Below are positions 36,122 to 46,134 of a DNA stretch of 64,000 nt, piece by piece. The DNA is from Gallionellales bacterium 39-52-133 (lineage in GTDB: Bacteria > Pseudomonadota > Gammaproteobacteria > Burkholderiales > Gallionellaceae): positions 372,001 through 436,000 of the forward strand of contig NCJL01000008.1 of the NCBI GenBank assembly GCA_002278935.1, in the 5' to 3' direction. The translations under genes were made by a program, and so were the position numbers. The notes under the pieces were generated by a model. That model worked only from the letters and a program-made list of their open reading frames with translations. It was not told the origin of the DNA and ran no database searches. Every line of letters begins with the position of its first letter. Position 1 is the stretch's first letter.

Positions 36122-36778
36122 TTATTTCAGCGTTAACAGATAGACACTTTCCTGCAAGCGGCTCAGGCCGCGTTGCTGGAAGCGCGGATTTTGCGCCAGC
36201 ATGTCAAACCGGGCCAGCAATTTAATATCTGTCTGTTTGCCGAACAGCGCCTCCACTTCTTCGGCAGCAAGTGCGAATGGCGGCCCGGGCATTTCCGCCT
36301 GCGGATAATCAAAGGTGACCAGCAGAATTTGTGTCTTGGGCGGCAGAATATGCAGCAGATGCTGCACATAGCCTTGACGCATTTCCGGCGGCAGCGCAAC
36401 CATGGAAGCACGGTCATACACGGCGGATACACCTGCCACATCCCCGCGCTTCAAATCAAAAAAATCACCGCAGAGTATGCGAATATTATTCGCCTCATAC
36501 TGGCTGAATTTATCGTGGCTTGAGATTACAGGGATGTAACCGTTTTCCCCGAAGAACGCCTGCGCCGCTATTTCACTCAGCTCCACGCCGATCACCGCGT
36601 GCCCCTGCTGACGCAACCATTGCATGTCGACACTCTTGCCACACAGGGGCACAAACACAGTACTGGCCCCTGCATGCTGCAATTCTTGCCAGTATTGCTT
36701 CAGATAGGCATTCACCACGCCCTCGTGAAAACCCGTCTCCGCACGCTCCCAGCGTTCCAGCCAAAATTCTTTTTTCAT
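36122..36778 (-). CDS. tpm: Thiopurine S-methyltransferase family protein
   Basis: 218-residue SAM-dependent methyltransferase. Motifs: FWLERWERAETGFHEG at the start, TVFVPLCGKSVDMQWL (binding loop, near 40-55), VIGVELSEIAAQAFF, YDRASMVALPPEMRQGYV and the LLVTFDYPQAEMPGPPFAL block. In bacteria TPMT homologues methylate selenium or tellurium species and thiopurines; the natural substrate here is unknown. It is convergent with the redoxin-membrane gene; an 11-base inverted repeat (36110-36120 with 36153-36163) spans the 3' end. Confidence 0.93.
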   Translation of the reverse strand: MKKEFWLERWERAETGFHEGVVNAYLKQYWQELQHAGASTVFVPLCGKSVDMQWLRQQGHAVIGVELSEIAAQAFFGENGYIPVISSHDKFSQYEANNIRILCGDFFDLKRGDVAGVSAVYDRASMVALPPEMRQGYVQHLLHILPPKTQILLVTFDYPQAEMPGPPFALAAEEVEALFGKQTDIKLLARFDMLAQNPRFQQRGLSRLQESVYLLTLK

Positions 36779-36851
36779 GATTTATCCCAAAAACATTACA
36801 TTCAGCTGCGCACAGCTGCTTTCTCCAGACTGACAAAAGAGACAATATTGC

Positions 36852-37748
36852 TCAGTCTTTGGCGATACGTTCGGAACGGGCCAGCGTCCACGCCAGGCCC
36901 AGCCCCACCGACCAGCCGATATCGCGCCGTACCAGCGGACTATCGCGGTTGGCCGCACCCTCAACCGAATCCACGCGCAGATAGCTGAAAAACCTCACGT
37001 CCGGATTAAACAAGTGCGATACGAACAGACTTGCACGCAGTGCAATAAGCCCGCTTTTGGCATTATAGGCCGGGCGCGTAACGGTCGCCTCCGCAGGCGA
37101 TACGCGATAAAAAGTATCGACCAACTGCTGGTCACCGAACACCGCACCAAGATTAATGGAACTTGTCCAGCCTGCGGGCAGGCGCGTATCCCTTACCCAT
37201 TGCGGCTCGAAAGCGATTCCCCGATACCTGAGGTTGTCGTTCAAATCAAACACGGCGCGCAATGGAAATTGAATGCGGCTTTCGCTTCTGCCATTGGGTA
37301 CGTCACCGAGATTGATTCTGAGCCTGGGGCCAAACTCCAGCAAAGTACCCAGATCATCCATGCCTCTGCGTGCCTCTATGTTTTCCGCCCGCGAACCCAG
37401 TGAAGCGGCAAAGCCCACATCCACTTCCGTACGCCGGGTCTTTATCGCGCGTACGCCCACGGTACCGCGGTCCACGCGCAAATACTCTCCGCGGTAAATC
37501 ATGTAGGGCAGACCAAGCAACAGATTAGCGCGTTCATCCGCGCCTGGGTAAGCCGGCTGTGTGACACCACCGCCAACCAGGCCTGCCTCCCACAATGGCA
37601 ACCCGGCAGCAACGGGTGCTGCAATAACGCTTTCCGGCATGGATTCTTCAGCTTTCTCCTGCGCTTGTGCTGCAGCTCCGGCACACTGCAGCATCAGCAT
37701 AAAACTCAAAACAAACGATAAACGCGGTGCACAATTTTCCATACGCAT
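36852..37748 (-). CDS. MipA/OmpV family outer-membrane protein
   Basis: 298 residues with a signal peptide (about 1-28, ending GAAAQAQ). A predicted beta-barrel follows: WEAGLVGGGVTQPAYPGADE near 53-72, GVRAIKTRRTEVDVGF, then alternating strands to the end GWSVGLGLAWTLARSERIAKD in part. MipA in E. coli helps assemble peptidoglycan synthesis complexes and OmpV homologues have varied roles. The start ATG 37748 abuts the stop of the HicA-like gene, so translation is likely coupled. Confidence 0.88.
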   Translation of the reverse strand: MRMENCAPRLSFVLSFMLMLQCAGAAAQAQEKAEESMPESVIAAPVAAGLPLWEAGLVGGGVTQPAYPGADERANLLLGLPYMIYRGEYLRVDRGTVGVRAIKTRRTEVDVGFAASLGSRAENIEARRGMDDLGTLLEFGPRLRINLGDVPNGRSESRIQFPLRAVFDLNDNLRYRGIAFEPQWVRDTRLPAGWTSSINLGAVFGDQQLVDTFYRVSPAEATVTRPAYNAKSGLIALRASLFVSHLFNPDVRFFSYLRVDSVEGAANRDSPLVRRDIGWSVGLGLAWTLARSERIAKD

Positions 37749-38024
37749 TCAGGCATTTCCGGCTTCACTCGACGGTGATACACCGGCACGCACCAGAAAC
37801 TCGCGCAGATATTTGACCAGATTTTTATCGCACACATTACCCTGGTGCGGATGATGCAGAAAACACTCAACATCATTGAGCACCACGTGAAAACGCGCCC
37901 CGTGCGCCGGCTTGATGGTGGCGCCCAGGTGATGCAGCAGGGACTCGATTTCGCGCCAATGGATATTGCCGCTGACGGGGTCATGGAAGATGGCACTTAA
38001 CAGGCTGATATGCTTGTGACTCAT
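37749..38024 (-). CDS. HicA-like small protein
   Basis: 91 residues. The pattern GNIHWREIESLLHHLGATIK, then GARFHVVLNDVECFLHHPHQGN and KNLVKYLREFLVRAGV fits the HicA (YcfA) mRNA-interferase fold, including a His in RFHVVL and the HPHxGN motif. No HicB antitoxin gene is adjacent; the neighbour is MipA. Either the antitoxin is elsewhere or this is a non-toxic family member, as is common for orphan copies. AGGAGAAT lies just before the ATG. Confidence 0.7.
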   Translation of the reverse strand: MSHKHISLLSAIFHDPVSGNIHWREIESLLHHLGATIKPAHGARFHVVLNDVECFLHHPHQGNVCDKNLVKYLREFLVRAGVSPSSEAGNA

Positions 38025-38221
38025 GTCAATTCTCCTTTAACGGTTTAGTTATGATGACAAGTATTACTCCTTGCCGCATCCGGGTAAAGTATTTTGCGCA
38101 AACCGTAGCTGATTTATTTACCACATCAAGCGCCGGGTGTATTCGGCGGCCCGGAATGATAGAATCGGCTTCGAGTCTTTGAACCAGTAAAGCATTTATC
38201 CTTTTATTCCCCGCCTAGCCG

Positions 38222-40024
38222 ATGTCACACTCCCCGCACGCCGCTTCCGGCACAATATCGCAGCCCTTACCCACTGACCTGCATTCGATAGGAAAACTCT
38301 TCCCCTACCTGTGGGAATTTCGCGGGCGGGTATTGATCGCGCTGGGCTTATTGATCGGTGCAAAACTGGCCTCGGTGAGCGTGCCGCTGGTACTGAAGGA
38401 AATCGTCGACGCGCTGGATAAAACCCAGGCCGCGCTGGTGTTGCCGCTCACGCTGATCATCGCCTACGGCCTGCTGCGTTTTGCCAGCACCACCTTCGCC
38501 GACCTGCGCGACGTGGTGTTTGGCAAGGTTACGCAACGCGCGATGCGCAGGGTCAGCATGGCGGTTTTCCAGCATCTGCATGCGCTGTCGCTGCGCTTTC
38601 ATCTGGAACGGCAGACCGGCGGCATCACGCGCGATATCGAGCGCGGCTCCAAGGCCATCTCCAGCCTGGTTGGCTACCTGCTGTTCCGCATCACACCCAC
38701 CGTGCTGGAAATTCTGATGGTGGCGGTAATCCTGTTTATCAAACTGGACTGGGTATTCGGCCTGATTACGCTGATGACGCTGGCTGCCTATATCGGCTTT
38801 ACCGTCACCATCACCGACTGGCGCACGCAGTTTGTGCGCCGCGCCAACACGCTGGATTCCGAAGCTTACGGGCGCGCCATCGACAGCCTGCTGAACTATG
38901 AAACCGTCAAATACTTTGGCAACGAGCGCTATGAAGCCACCCGCTATGACGGCAGCCTGGCCGAATGGGAGCGCGCCGCGCTACAGTCGCAGCGCTCCCT
39001 GGGTTTCCTCAACGCCGCACAGGCCGGCACCATTGCCATCGGCGTCACGCTGATGGTGATACGCGCGGCCAACGGCGTGGTGGAAGGCACCCTCACCCTG
39101 GGCGATCTGGTGATGGTCAACGCGTTCCTGCTGCAGATGTTCCAGCCGCTGAGCTTTCTCGGCGTGATGTACCGCGAAATCAAGCAGTCCGTCACCGATG
39201 TGGAACGCATGTTCACGCTGCTGCACCGCCCGCGCGAAGTGGAAGATGCCGCCCATGCAGGCACGCTGAGCATACGCGGCGGCGAAGTGAAATTCGAGCA
39301 CGTCAATTTTTCCTACAATGCCGACCGCGCCATACTGCATGATGTGAGCTTCACCATACCGCCCGGCAAAACCGTGGCTGCGGTGGGCGCAAGCGGCGCG
39401 GGCAAATCCACGCTGGCGCGTCTGCTGTTCCGCTTTTATGACGTGAATGACGGCAGCATCAAAATCGACGGCCAGGATATCCGCGATGTCACGCAGGAAA
39501 GCCTGCGCACCGCCATCGGCGTGGTACCGCAGGACACCGTGTTATTCAACGACAGCATCTACTACAACATCGCCTACGGCCGCCCCGATGCCACGCGCGA
39601 TGAAGTGATCGCCGCCGCGCGCGCCGCACATATCCTGGGCTTTATCGAAATCCTGCCGCAGGGCTGGGATACCGTGGTCGGCGAACGCGGGCTGAAACTT
39701 TCCGGTGGCGAAAAGCAGCGCGTCGCAATTGCGCGCACCCTGCTGAAAAATCCCGCGATACTCATTCTGGACGAAGCCACCTCCGCACTGGACACCAAAA
39801 CCGAAAAAGCCATCCAGGCCGAGCTGCTGGAAATTGCCAGGAGCCGCACCAGCCTGATTATCGCGCACCGGCTTTCCACCGTGGTCGAGGCCGATGAAAT
39901 ACTGGTGATCGATGCAGGGCGCATCGTCGAGCGCGGACGCCATCCCGAGCTGCTCGCCAGAAACGGCGTGTATGCAATGATGTGGACGATGCAGCAACAA
40001 GCCGAAGAAGATAAGCCAGCCTGA
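38222..40024 (+). CDS. Atm1/HMT1-type ABC exporter (permease-ATPase)
   Basis: 600 residues. Six-helix permease (about 30-310) fused to an ATPase domain. Walker A GASGAGKST near 388-396, signature LSGGEKQRV near 493-501, Walker B ILILDEATSAL near 512-522, and the H-loop IIAHRLSTVVEADEI. SLLNYETVKYFGNERYEATRYD in the permease is the mark of the Atm1/HMT subfamily, which exports glutathione conjugates or metal-thiol compounds. All ATPase motifs are intact. The gene stands alone. Confidence 0.93.
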   Translation: MSHSPHAASGTISQPLPTDLHSIGKLFPYLWEFRGRVLIALGLLIGAKLASVSVPLVLKEIVDALDKTQAALVLPLTLIIAYGLLRFASTTFADLRDVVFGKVTQRAMRRVSMAVFQHLHALSLRFHLERQTGGITRDIERGSKAISSLVGYLLFRITPTVLEILMVAVILFIKLDWVFGLITLMTLAAYIGFTVTITDWRTQFVRRANTLDSEAYGRAIDSLLNYETVKYFGNERYEATRYDGSLAEWERAALQSQRSLGFLNAAQAGTIAIGVTLMVIRAANGVVEGTLTLGDLVMVNAFLLQMFQPLSFLGVMYREIKQSVTDVERMFTLLHRPREVEDAAHAGTLSIRGGEVKFEHVNFSYNADRAILHDVSFTIPPGKTVAAVGASGAGKSTLARLLFRFYDVNDGSIKIDGQDIRDVTQESLRTAIGVVPQDTVLFNDSIYYNIAYGRPDATRDEVIAAARAAHILGFIEILPQGWDTVVGERGLKLSGGEKQRVAIARTLLKNPAILILDEATSALDTKTEKAIQAELLEIARSRTSLIIAHRLSTVVEADEILVIDAGRIVERGRHPELLARNGVYAMMWTMQQQAEEDKPA

Positions 40025-40300
40025 AATCCGCGCACCCTACAGTGCAATAACGTGCATTTTTATTTTGGCTAATGCAGTCAGTCTTTCAAACTTCATTTGG
40101 CCGGATCAATACTGCGCATACAACCGCAGATACAGATGGCCCCCGGCGCTACCTTACAAGAAAAAACGATTCTGGCTTCAGAAAAACAATCTGCTCACTG
40201 AAAATCGCGCGCAATTATTCACACACTCTCGATTCACCTGGCACTACACAGACCTTGCCCGGGGAATTTTCCCGGAAAGCACCACTCTCCAGTATACATT

Positions 40301-40332
40301 AATTTATTAAATAAAATCATATAGTTACAATT
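40301..40332 (+). repeat. AT-rich dispersed motif, copy 4
   Basis: A degenerate copy containing ATAAAATCATATAGTTACAA. Same orientation to the downstream gene as the copies before hemH and pgeF. Confidence 0.4.
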
Positions 40333-40457
40333 ACACCCGCAGAAACAAAAATCGCACTTGTCGACCAATAATAATTCGACATGCCACGCAATCAATGCGC
40401 AGCAAAACAGCATTACTCAATTCCAGATATTTATTTTTCGCTCAATTCGCAGCACTG

Positions 40458-40486
40458 ATGAAAATAAGGAACATCCTTATTTTCAT
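40458..40486. promoter_or_regulatory. Perfect 13-base inverted repeat
   Basis: ATGAAAATAAGGA (40458-40470) pairs with TCCTTATTTTCAT (40474-40486) around ACA. It lies about 180 bases before the PAS-GGDEF start. No T-run follows, so an operator or RNA structure is likelier than a terminator. Confidence 0.45.
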
Positions 40487-40665
40487 GTAAGTTTCAATTA
40501 AGCAAGCTATGCCACCATGCAAGCACTTCCCGCAGAAGCGGAGGCGAATTGCGTGTCCCAACTGGTGCAACTGTTAATTTATACGCGTCACCCGGCAGAT
40601 TATTTTGTATCGCATGCAGTCTCACCATACAAACGCACACTGAATAAAAAGTGCAAGAGGAGTAC

Positions 40666-42186
40666 ATGAGTAAAAATCATGTTAAAAAAATCAAATCCGG
40701 TATGGCTGCGAATACGAAGTATTCGCGCGTGCTCAAAAAATCGACAAAAAAGAATATGCAAGGCAGGCCAGAGTTGGCCACTTCCGTTCGGCATGTCAAC
40801 GAAATATTGCATGAGCTTGAAGTCTATCAAATCGAGCTGAAAATACAGAACGAGATGTTGCGACACGCGTTGACCATCATCGAGGAAGCACGAGAGCGCT
40901 ATGTTAACTTCTTTGACTTTGCACCTGTCGGTTACATCACTCTGGACTGCGATGCCAGCATCGATGAAATAAATCTTACCGGCGCGAGCATGTTGGGAGA
41001 GGAGCGTGGCAAATTAATACACCACAACTTCTCCACTTATGTCGCGCCGGAAGAGCGCGGCCACTGGCAGCATTATTTCCTGACAGTCTTGCAATATGAC
41101 AGGAAAATGACTTGCGAGCTGGCCCTGCATCATCGCGATGGCAAACAACTGCAAGTTCAGCTCGACTGCCTGCGTCTGCTGAAAGATGACAAAGCTCCGG
41201 TCATGCGCATCGCGATGACCGATATCACCGTGCGCAAACAGGCCGAAGAGGCCATGCGCGAACAGGAAGAATTTTTCCGCATGATTACCGAAAACATCGA
41301 GGACTTTATCGCGGTGCTGGACCTCGATGGAAAGCGGCTGTACAACAGCCCGTCCTATGCAAAACTCTTTAAAAATCTTGAAAACCTCAGGGGAACAGAT
41401 TCATTTGCCGAAATATATCCGGATGACCGCGAGCATGTCATACACGCCTTCAGGGAAACGATAAGGACAGGCCACGGCCTGCAAATTGAGTACCGCTTCC
41501 TGCTTGAAGACGGCAGCATCCGCCATATGGAATCTCGCGGCGGGCTGATACAGAGCAACAAGGATCATGACTCTCGCGTTGTCGTTATCTCGCGCGACAT
41601 TACCGAGCGCAAGCAGGCAGAAGAAAAAATCCGCAACCTTGCCTTTTATGACACCCTTACCCAGCTGCCCAATCGCCGCATGCTGGATGACCGCATGACC
41701 CAGGCGATGGCTTCAAGCAAGCGTAGCAACCACTATAGCGCGCTAATGTTTCTTGACCTGGATAACTTCAAGCCGCTGAATGATCTGTACGGGCACAGTG
41801 CGGGCGATATGCTGCTGGTTGAAGCAGCACGCCGCATCATTAGTTGCGTGCGCGAAATGGATACCGTCGCGCGCTTCGGTGGTGATGAATTTGTGGTGAT
41901 GCTCACGGAGCTTGATGTAAACAGGGAATCATCCATCAACCAGGCCGGCATCGTTGCCGAAAAGATACGCAATGCTCTGGCACAACCCTACAGACTGACC
42001 ATCACCGTCAAGGACAATACAGAAATTTCTATTGAACATCATTGCACCTCTAGTATCGGCGTGGTGATGTTTATCAATCACCAGTACAGTCCGAATGACC
42101 TGCTTAAACGTGCCGACAAGGAAATGTACCGGGCCAAGGAAAGCGGCCGCAACCGGGTTAGTTTCTCAATACCTGAGCGACCGTGA
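40666..42186 (+). CDS. PAS-PAS diguanylate cyclase
   Basis: 506 residues. After a basic N-terminus come a PAS domain (about 70-190, FFDFAPVGYITLDCDASI), a second PAS/PAC domain (about 205-325, ending VVVISRDITERKQAEE) and a GGDEF domain (about 335-500) with FGGDEF near 407-412 and LTQLPNRRMLDDRM at its start. The active-site Gly-Gly-Asp-Glu-Phe is intact, so c-di-GMP synthesis is expected. There is no transmembrane helix; it is a cytoplasmic sensor. ATG 40666 follows AGAGGAG; an upstream GTG at 40651 is less likely. Confidence 0.92.
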   Translation: MSKNHVKKIKSGMAANTKYSRVLKKSTKKNMQGRPELATSVRHVNEILHELEVYQIELKIQNEMLRHALTIIEEARERYVNFFDFAPVGYITLDCDASIDEINLTGASMLGEERGKLIHHNFSTYVAPEERGHWQHYFLTVLQYDRKMTCELALHHRDGKQLQVQLDCLRLLKDDKAPVMRIAMTDITVRKQAEEAMREQEEFFRMITENIEDFIAVLDLDGKRLYNSPSYAKLFKNLENLRGTDSFAEIYPDDREHVIHAFRETIRTGHGLQIEYRFLLEDGSIRHMESRGGLIQSNKDHDSRVVVISRDITERKQAEEKIRNLAFYDTLTQLPNRRMLDDRMTQAMASSKRSNHYSALMFLDLDNFKPLNDLYGHSAGDMLLVEAARRIISCVREMDTVARFGGDEFVVMLTELDVNRESSINQAGIVAEKIRNALAQPYRLTITVKDNTEISIEHHCTSSIGVVMFINHQYSPNDLLKRADKEMYRAKESGRNRVSFSIPERP

Positions 42187-42420
42187 AGAGCCCACATGTC
42201 TGCACACATTGCTGCAGACTTTCCATAACGAAAAAATACCATGCAAACCACATCTACACGCCTCACACCAGCGCCAAAAATCCCATCGCAGCCTATGCCC
42301 GTCCGTAAATGACAGCCTTTAAATACCCTTAAAAACTCAAGTGCCAATTGCTTATTAACAAACAATTATTTTCAGCATTTGATTTATAATCAAATCTGAA
42401 AATTCGAAGCAAGGCTATCT

Positions 42421-45321
42421 GTGCCCATCGCATTTCCTTTCAGATTTTTTACTCTGCTCTGCCTGAGCCTTGCCTTCAACGCGCATGCACAGGATATACG
42501 CGTCGGCGTCTATGAGAACAAACCCAAGATCTTTACCGATGCGCAAGGCTCGCCTTCCGGAATTTTTATCGACATCCTCAAAGCGATAGGCGACAAGGAA
42601 GGCTGGCAGCTGCGTTACGTCAACTGCGAATGGGATGAATGCCTGAAAAAAATCGAAGCGGGCGACATCGACCTGATGCCCGATGTGGCACATTCGGATG
42701 AGCGCGAAATTACCCTGGATTTTCATGCAACTCCCGCACTCTACAGCTGGTCACAAATCTATCGAAACAAAGATGTCGCGATCTCTTCCATTCTCGATTT
42801 GAAGGACAGGCGCGTTGCCATGCTGAGCGGGGGCATACAGGAAGATGCTTTCCTCAAGCTGCTGGATGGCTACAACATTAAAGCCCGGCTGATAACCACC
42901 AAGTCGATGGAAGAAGCATTTCGCCTCACTCAATCCGGCGGGGCGGATGCGGTTATTTCCGGCCACCATTACGGCGATTTTCATAAACTTGATTACCAGC
43001 TGATCGAAACCCCGATCATCTTTCAGCCGTCCCGCCTGTTCTATGTAGCCGCACAAGGACGCAACGCCGAGCTGCTGAACACCATAGACAAGCACCTGCG
43101 GGCATGGGTAAACACGCCCGACTCGCCCTACTTCCGCATACTGAAACGCTGGGGCGGCTTCGAGCCCACCACGATTTTCCCGCCCCTATTCTGGAAGGCG
43201 CTGATCATGCTCAGCGCCTTAATCCTGCTTTCAATACTCGGCCTGGCCTTCCTGCGCAAGCAGGTCAAACTCAAGACGCTGCAACTTTCCGCCACCAACA
43301 ACCAGTTGCAGGCCACCCTGAACGCCATCCCCGACTTGCTGTTTGAAATTGGGCTGGATGGCGTTTATCACAGCTACTATTCCGCAAATAATGACCCGCA
43401 CGATACCCATGCACCGCGGTTTGCTGGAAACAACATACACGACATACTGCCGCCCGAGGCTGCAAAAACCGTCATGAACGCCGCCGAAGAAGCGCACAGA
43501 CTGGGCTATGCCAGAGGCGAATATGAAAACAGTTTGGCCGATGGCAAGCACTGGTTTGAATTTGGCGTGAGCCCCAAACCTGTTGCCAGCGGCGAAATAC
43601 CGCGACTGCTGGTTTTGTCACGCGACATCACCGTGCGCAAAAAGATGGAAGACTCCCTGCTCAAATTCTCACTGGCAGTGGAGCAAAGCCCCAACAGCAT
43701 CATTATTTCCGACCTGGAGGGCAATATTGAATACGTGAATGCCACCTTCAGCAAAGTCTCGGGATACACCCTGAACGAAGTGATCGGCAAAAACCCGCGC
43801 ATGCTGCAATCCGGCAAAACACCGGCGGAGATCTACACCGACATGTGGCTACATCTGGCTCGTGGCGATGCGTGGCGCGGCAGCCTTATCAATCGCAGCA
43901 AAGCTGGCGCTGAATATGTTGAATCAACCCTGATTTCCCCCATCAGGCAGGCCGACGGAAAAATTACCCATTACCTTGCTATCCACGAAAATATCACCGA
44001 GAAAAAACAGGCCGAAGAACGTATCGACAGACTGGCCCATTTTGACCAGCTGACCGGCCTGCCCAACCGCATCCTGCTAAACGACCGCTTCCAGTTTTGC
44101 CTGGGCCGCGCACAACGCAACAATGAAGAGTTAACCGTCATCTTCCTTGATCTTGACCACTTCAAAAACATTAACGACACCCTGGGCCACAGCATAGGCG
44201 ACCAGCTGCTGGTCGAAGTAGCCAAACGCCTCAAAGTAGCCCTGCGCGAAGAAGACACCCTGTCACGCCAGGGTGGCGACGAGTTCATCCTGATATTGCC
44301 GAACACCGGCGCCGACGGTGCCGCCCAAGTCGCCACAAAACTGATCGAAACCGTTTCGCAAACCTGCCATGCCGCCGGGCATGAACTCAATGTCACCCCA
44401 TCAATAGGCATTGCCCTTTACCCGCATGACGGTGAAGACCTGGAAACCCTGTCCAAAAATGCCGACAGCGCGATGTACCGCGTCAAGCAAAACGGCCGCA
44501 ACGACTACTGCTTCTTTACCCCCGAAATGCAAGCCCATGCGGCACGCACCCTGCAGCTCAGCAGCGCGCTGCGGCATGCGCTGGCACGCAATGAATTGCA
44601 ACTGCATTACCAGCCGCAGATATCACTGAAGGATGGCAGCATCACCGGGGCCGAAGCCTTGTTGCGCTGGATTCATCCACAACTCGGCACCATATCGCCC
44701 GCCGAATTTATTCCGATTGCAGAAAGCAGCGGCCAGATCATACCAATCGGTGAATGGGTAATCCGCACCGCCACCCGGCAATTAAAATCCTGGCTGGATA
44801 GCGGCTTCCCGGCGATGGTGATGGCAGTCAATCTTTCAGCCGCACAATTTCGCCAGCCCAGCCTGCCGGAACTCGTCACCAGCATCCTTGCCGAAGCAGA
44901 CCTGCCCCACAAATACTTTGAACTTGAGCTAACCGAAGCCGTCGCGATGAATGACCCGCAGGCAGCGATTGCAGTCATGGATAAACTATTTGAACGCGGC
45001 ATTCGCATGTCCATAGACGACTTCGGCACCGGATACTCTTCCCTGAGTTACCTGAAGCGTTTCAATGTCTACAAACTGAAAATCGACCAGTCATTTGTCA
45101 GCAACATCACCGACGACCCCGAAGACAAAGCCATCGTCACCGCCATCATCAACATGGCCAGCAGCCTAGGCATGCTCACCATCGCCGAAGGCGTAGAAAC
45201 AGCAGGACAACTGGAATTTTTACGCGCACAACAATGTGATGAAGTGCAGGGATATTACTTCAGCAAACCTTTGCCAGCGGCACAGTTTGAAGCGTTTGCG
45301 AAGGGGCATCTTAAGATTTAG
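42421..45321 (+). CDS. Periplasmic-sensor PAS-GGDEF-EAL protein
   Basis: 966 residues. The signal peptide (1-24, NAHAQ) is followed by a solute-binding-protein-3 domain (about 25-245), a membrane helix (ALIMLSALILLSILGLAFL, about 262-280), PAS (about 295-405) and PAS (about 415-535, VTFSKVSGYTLNEVIG-type), GGDEF (about 545-700, GGDEF near 618) and EAL (about 715-960). EAL catalytic residues are present: AEALLRW, ELTEAV, DDFGTGYSS, KIDQSF, EGVET and QGYYFSKP. Both domains look active. It senses an amino-acid-like ligand outside and sets c-di-GMP inside. Start is GTG 42421. Confidence 0.92.
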   Translation: MPIAFPFRFFTLLCLSLAFNAHAQDIRVGVYENKPKIFTDAQGSPSGIFIDILKAIGDKEGWQLRYVNCEWDECLKKIEAGDIDLMPDVAHSDEREITLDFHATPALYSWSQIYRNKDVAISSILDLKDRRVAMLSGGIQEDAFLKLLDGYNIKARLITTKSMEEAFRLTQSGGADAVISGHHYGDFHKLDYQLIETPIIFQPSRLFYVAAQGRNAELLNTIDKHLRAWVNTPDSPYFRILKRWGGFEPTTIFPPLFWKALIMLSALILLSILGLAFLRKQVKLKTLQLSATNNQLQATLNAIPDLLFEIGLDGVYHSYYSANNDPHDTHAPRFAGNNIHDILPPEAAKTVMNAAEEAHRLGYARGEYENSLADGKHWFEFGVSPKPVASGEIPRLLVLSRDITVRKKMEDSLLKFSLAVEQSPNSIIISDLEGNIEYVNATFSKVSGYTLNEVIGKNPRMLQSGKTPAEIYTDMWLHLARGDAWRGSLINRSKAGAEYVESTLISPIRQADGKITHYLAIHENITEKKQAEERIDRLAHFDQLTGLPNRILLNDRFQFCLGRAQRNNEELTVIFLDLDHFKNINDTLGHSIGDQLLVEVAKRLKVALREEDTLSRQGGDEFILILPNTGADGAAQVATKLIETVSQTCHAAGHELNVTPSIGIALYPHDGEDLETLSKNADSAMYRVKQNGRNDYCFFTPEMQAHAARTLQLSSALRHALARNELQLHYQPQISLKDGSITGAEALLRWIHPQLGTISPAEFIPIAESSGQIIPIGEWVIRTATRQLKSWLDSGFPAMVMAVNLSAAQFRQPSLPELVTSILAEADLPHKYFELELTEAVAMNDPQAAIAVMDKLFERGIRMSIDDFGTGYSSLSYLKRFNVYKLKIDQSFVSNITDDPEDKAIVTAIINMASSLGMLTIAEGVETAGQLEFLRAQQCDEVQGYYFSKPLPAAQFEAFAKGHLKI

Positions 45322-46134
45322 CGTGCTGAGGTTTTTGGGGGGGCTGGAATGGCCCAATCGGTACGATCATAGTGAAGGTCAGCTTTTCGGCCTTTGTTGC
45401 CGGTGGCAACCGGTTGGGCCAACGGCCGGTATGGAATCGTCACCGGTCGTAGGTGTGGGAATCATCCCGAAAAGCAGCTTTCTCGAAACTCGACTGCGTA
45501 CTCTTTGCCCAAATAAGCGTTGTTCACTAATAGCGTTAACAGTGATTGAGTTGACGAACTTTTAGATCAACTTACTATATTAATTAAAAAATATTACAAA
45601 CCCTTTTGGGTAAGTCATAACATGTAAGGACTGATTTACTTTAGAATCTTAAAGTTTTATTAAATTTTTCAACCACTTTTAGTTGCTGACTTGATTTGTA
45701 CGTTCACAGGTTTCAATGCACTGCCCCAGAATATAATGTCATTAGCTTAATGAATAAATGAATACGATTGTTTGTTTAATCAGGGTCGCCTTAGATTTTA
45801 ATTGTTTTTTTCATGCGGGTAATTCACTATTCCCCCATGAGCAATCGATCGTAATATTTAGTGCTGCTCTTTGCTAACGTCTTGGTGATAAATTGAAATT
45901 AATGTCTATTGAAGGAAGATTTTAGCCATTGCTTTCTACTTGGGAAACCCCAACAGCGTCCCGCGGACGCTGGAATATTCGAATTAAGTCAGAATGATTT
46001 GGTTCGCTATGCTTTTTCTTCCAGCCGTTATAATTTTACGGGGTTGTGACCTGGGTACATCTATGAATAATATAAAAAGCGCTTATTTCCAATACCGGCA
46101 GCCAGTCCAATTCGAATGTGAATAAAAAAACAAT
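45322..46134. other. Intergenic region, AT-rich, with decayed repeat
   Basis: 813 bases without a credible gene. The left part (about 45340-45510) has higher GC and holds a sequence that is repeated inverted near 50175. The right part (45560-46130) is strongly AT-rich. No promoter was pinned down; GTTATAATTTTACGG near 46028 is a possible -10 region for the kelch gene. Confidence 0.5.
45442..45503. repeat. Inverted-orientation copy of an island-flanking repeat, left
   Basis: Read on the minus strand, 45503-45442 matches 50175-50236 at about 49 of 62 positions by hand alignment, with ends TACGCAGTCGA and CCTACGACCGGT. The two copies lie on either side of the kelch and FG-GAP-like genes. Confidence 0.6.

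Larger units (their letters stand above)
40025..40665. other. Intergenic region with an AT-rich motif and a hairpin
   Basis: 641 bases without a credible gene. It holds a copy of the AT-rich dispersed motif (40301-40332) and a perfect 13-base hairpin (40458-40486). The two open frames near 40065-40310 have no ribosome binding site. The promoter of the PAS-GGDEF gene must lie here. Confidence 0.6.

Noticed and set aside
40025..42420. GEMM (c-di-GMP) riboswitch near the GGDEF genes
   Set aside because: The conserved GGTAGCCGGG-type core was not seen in the leaders of either gene.
45236..45565. Open frame after the EAL gene
   Set aside because: Begins inside the EAL domain in another frame and runs into the decayed repeat; no ribosome binding site.
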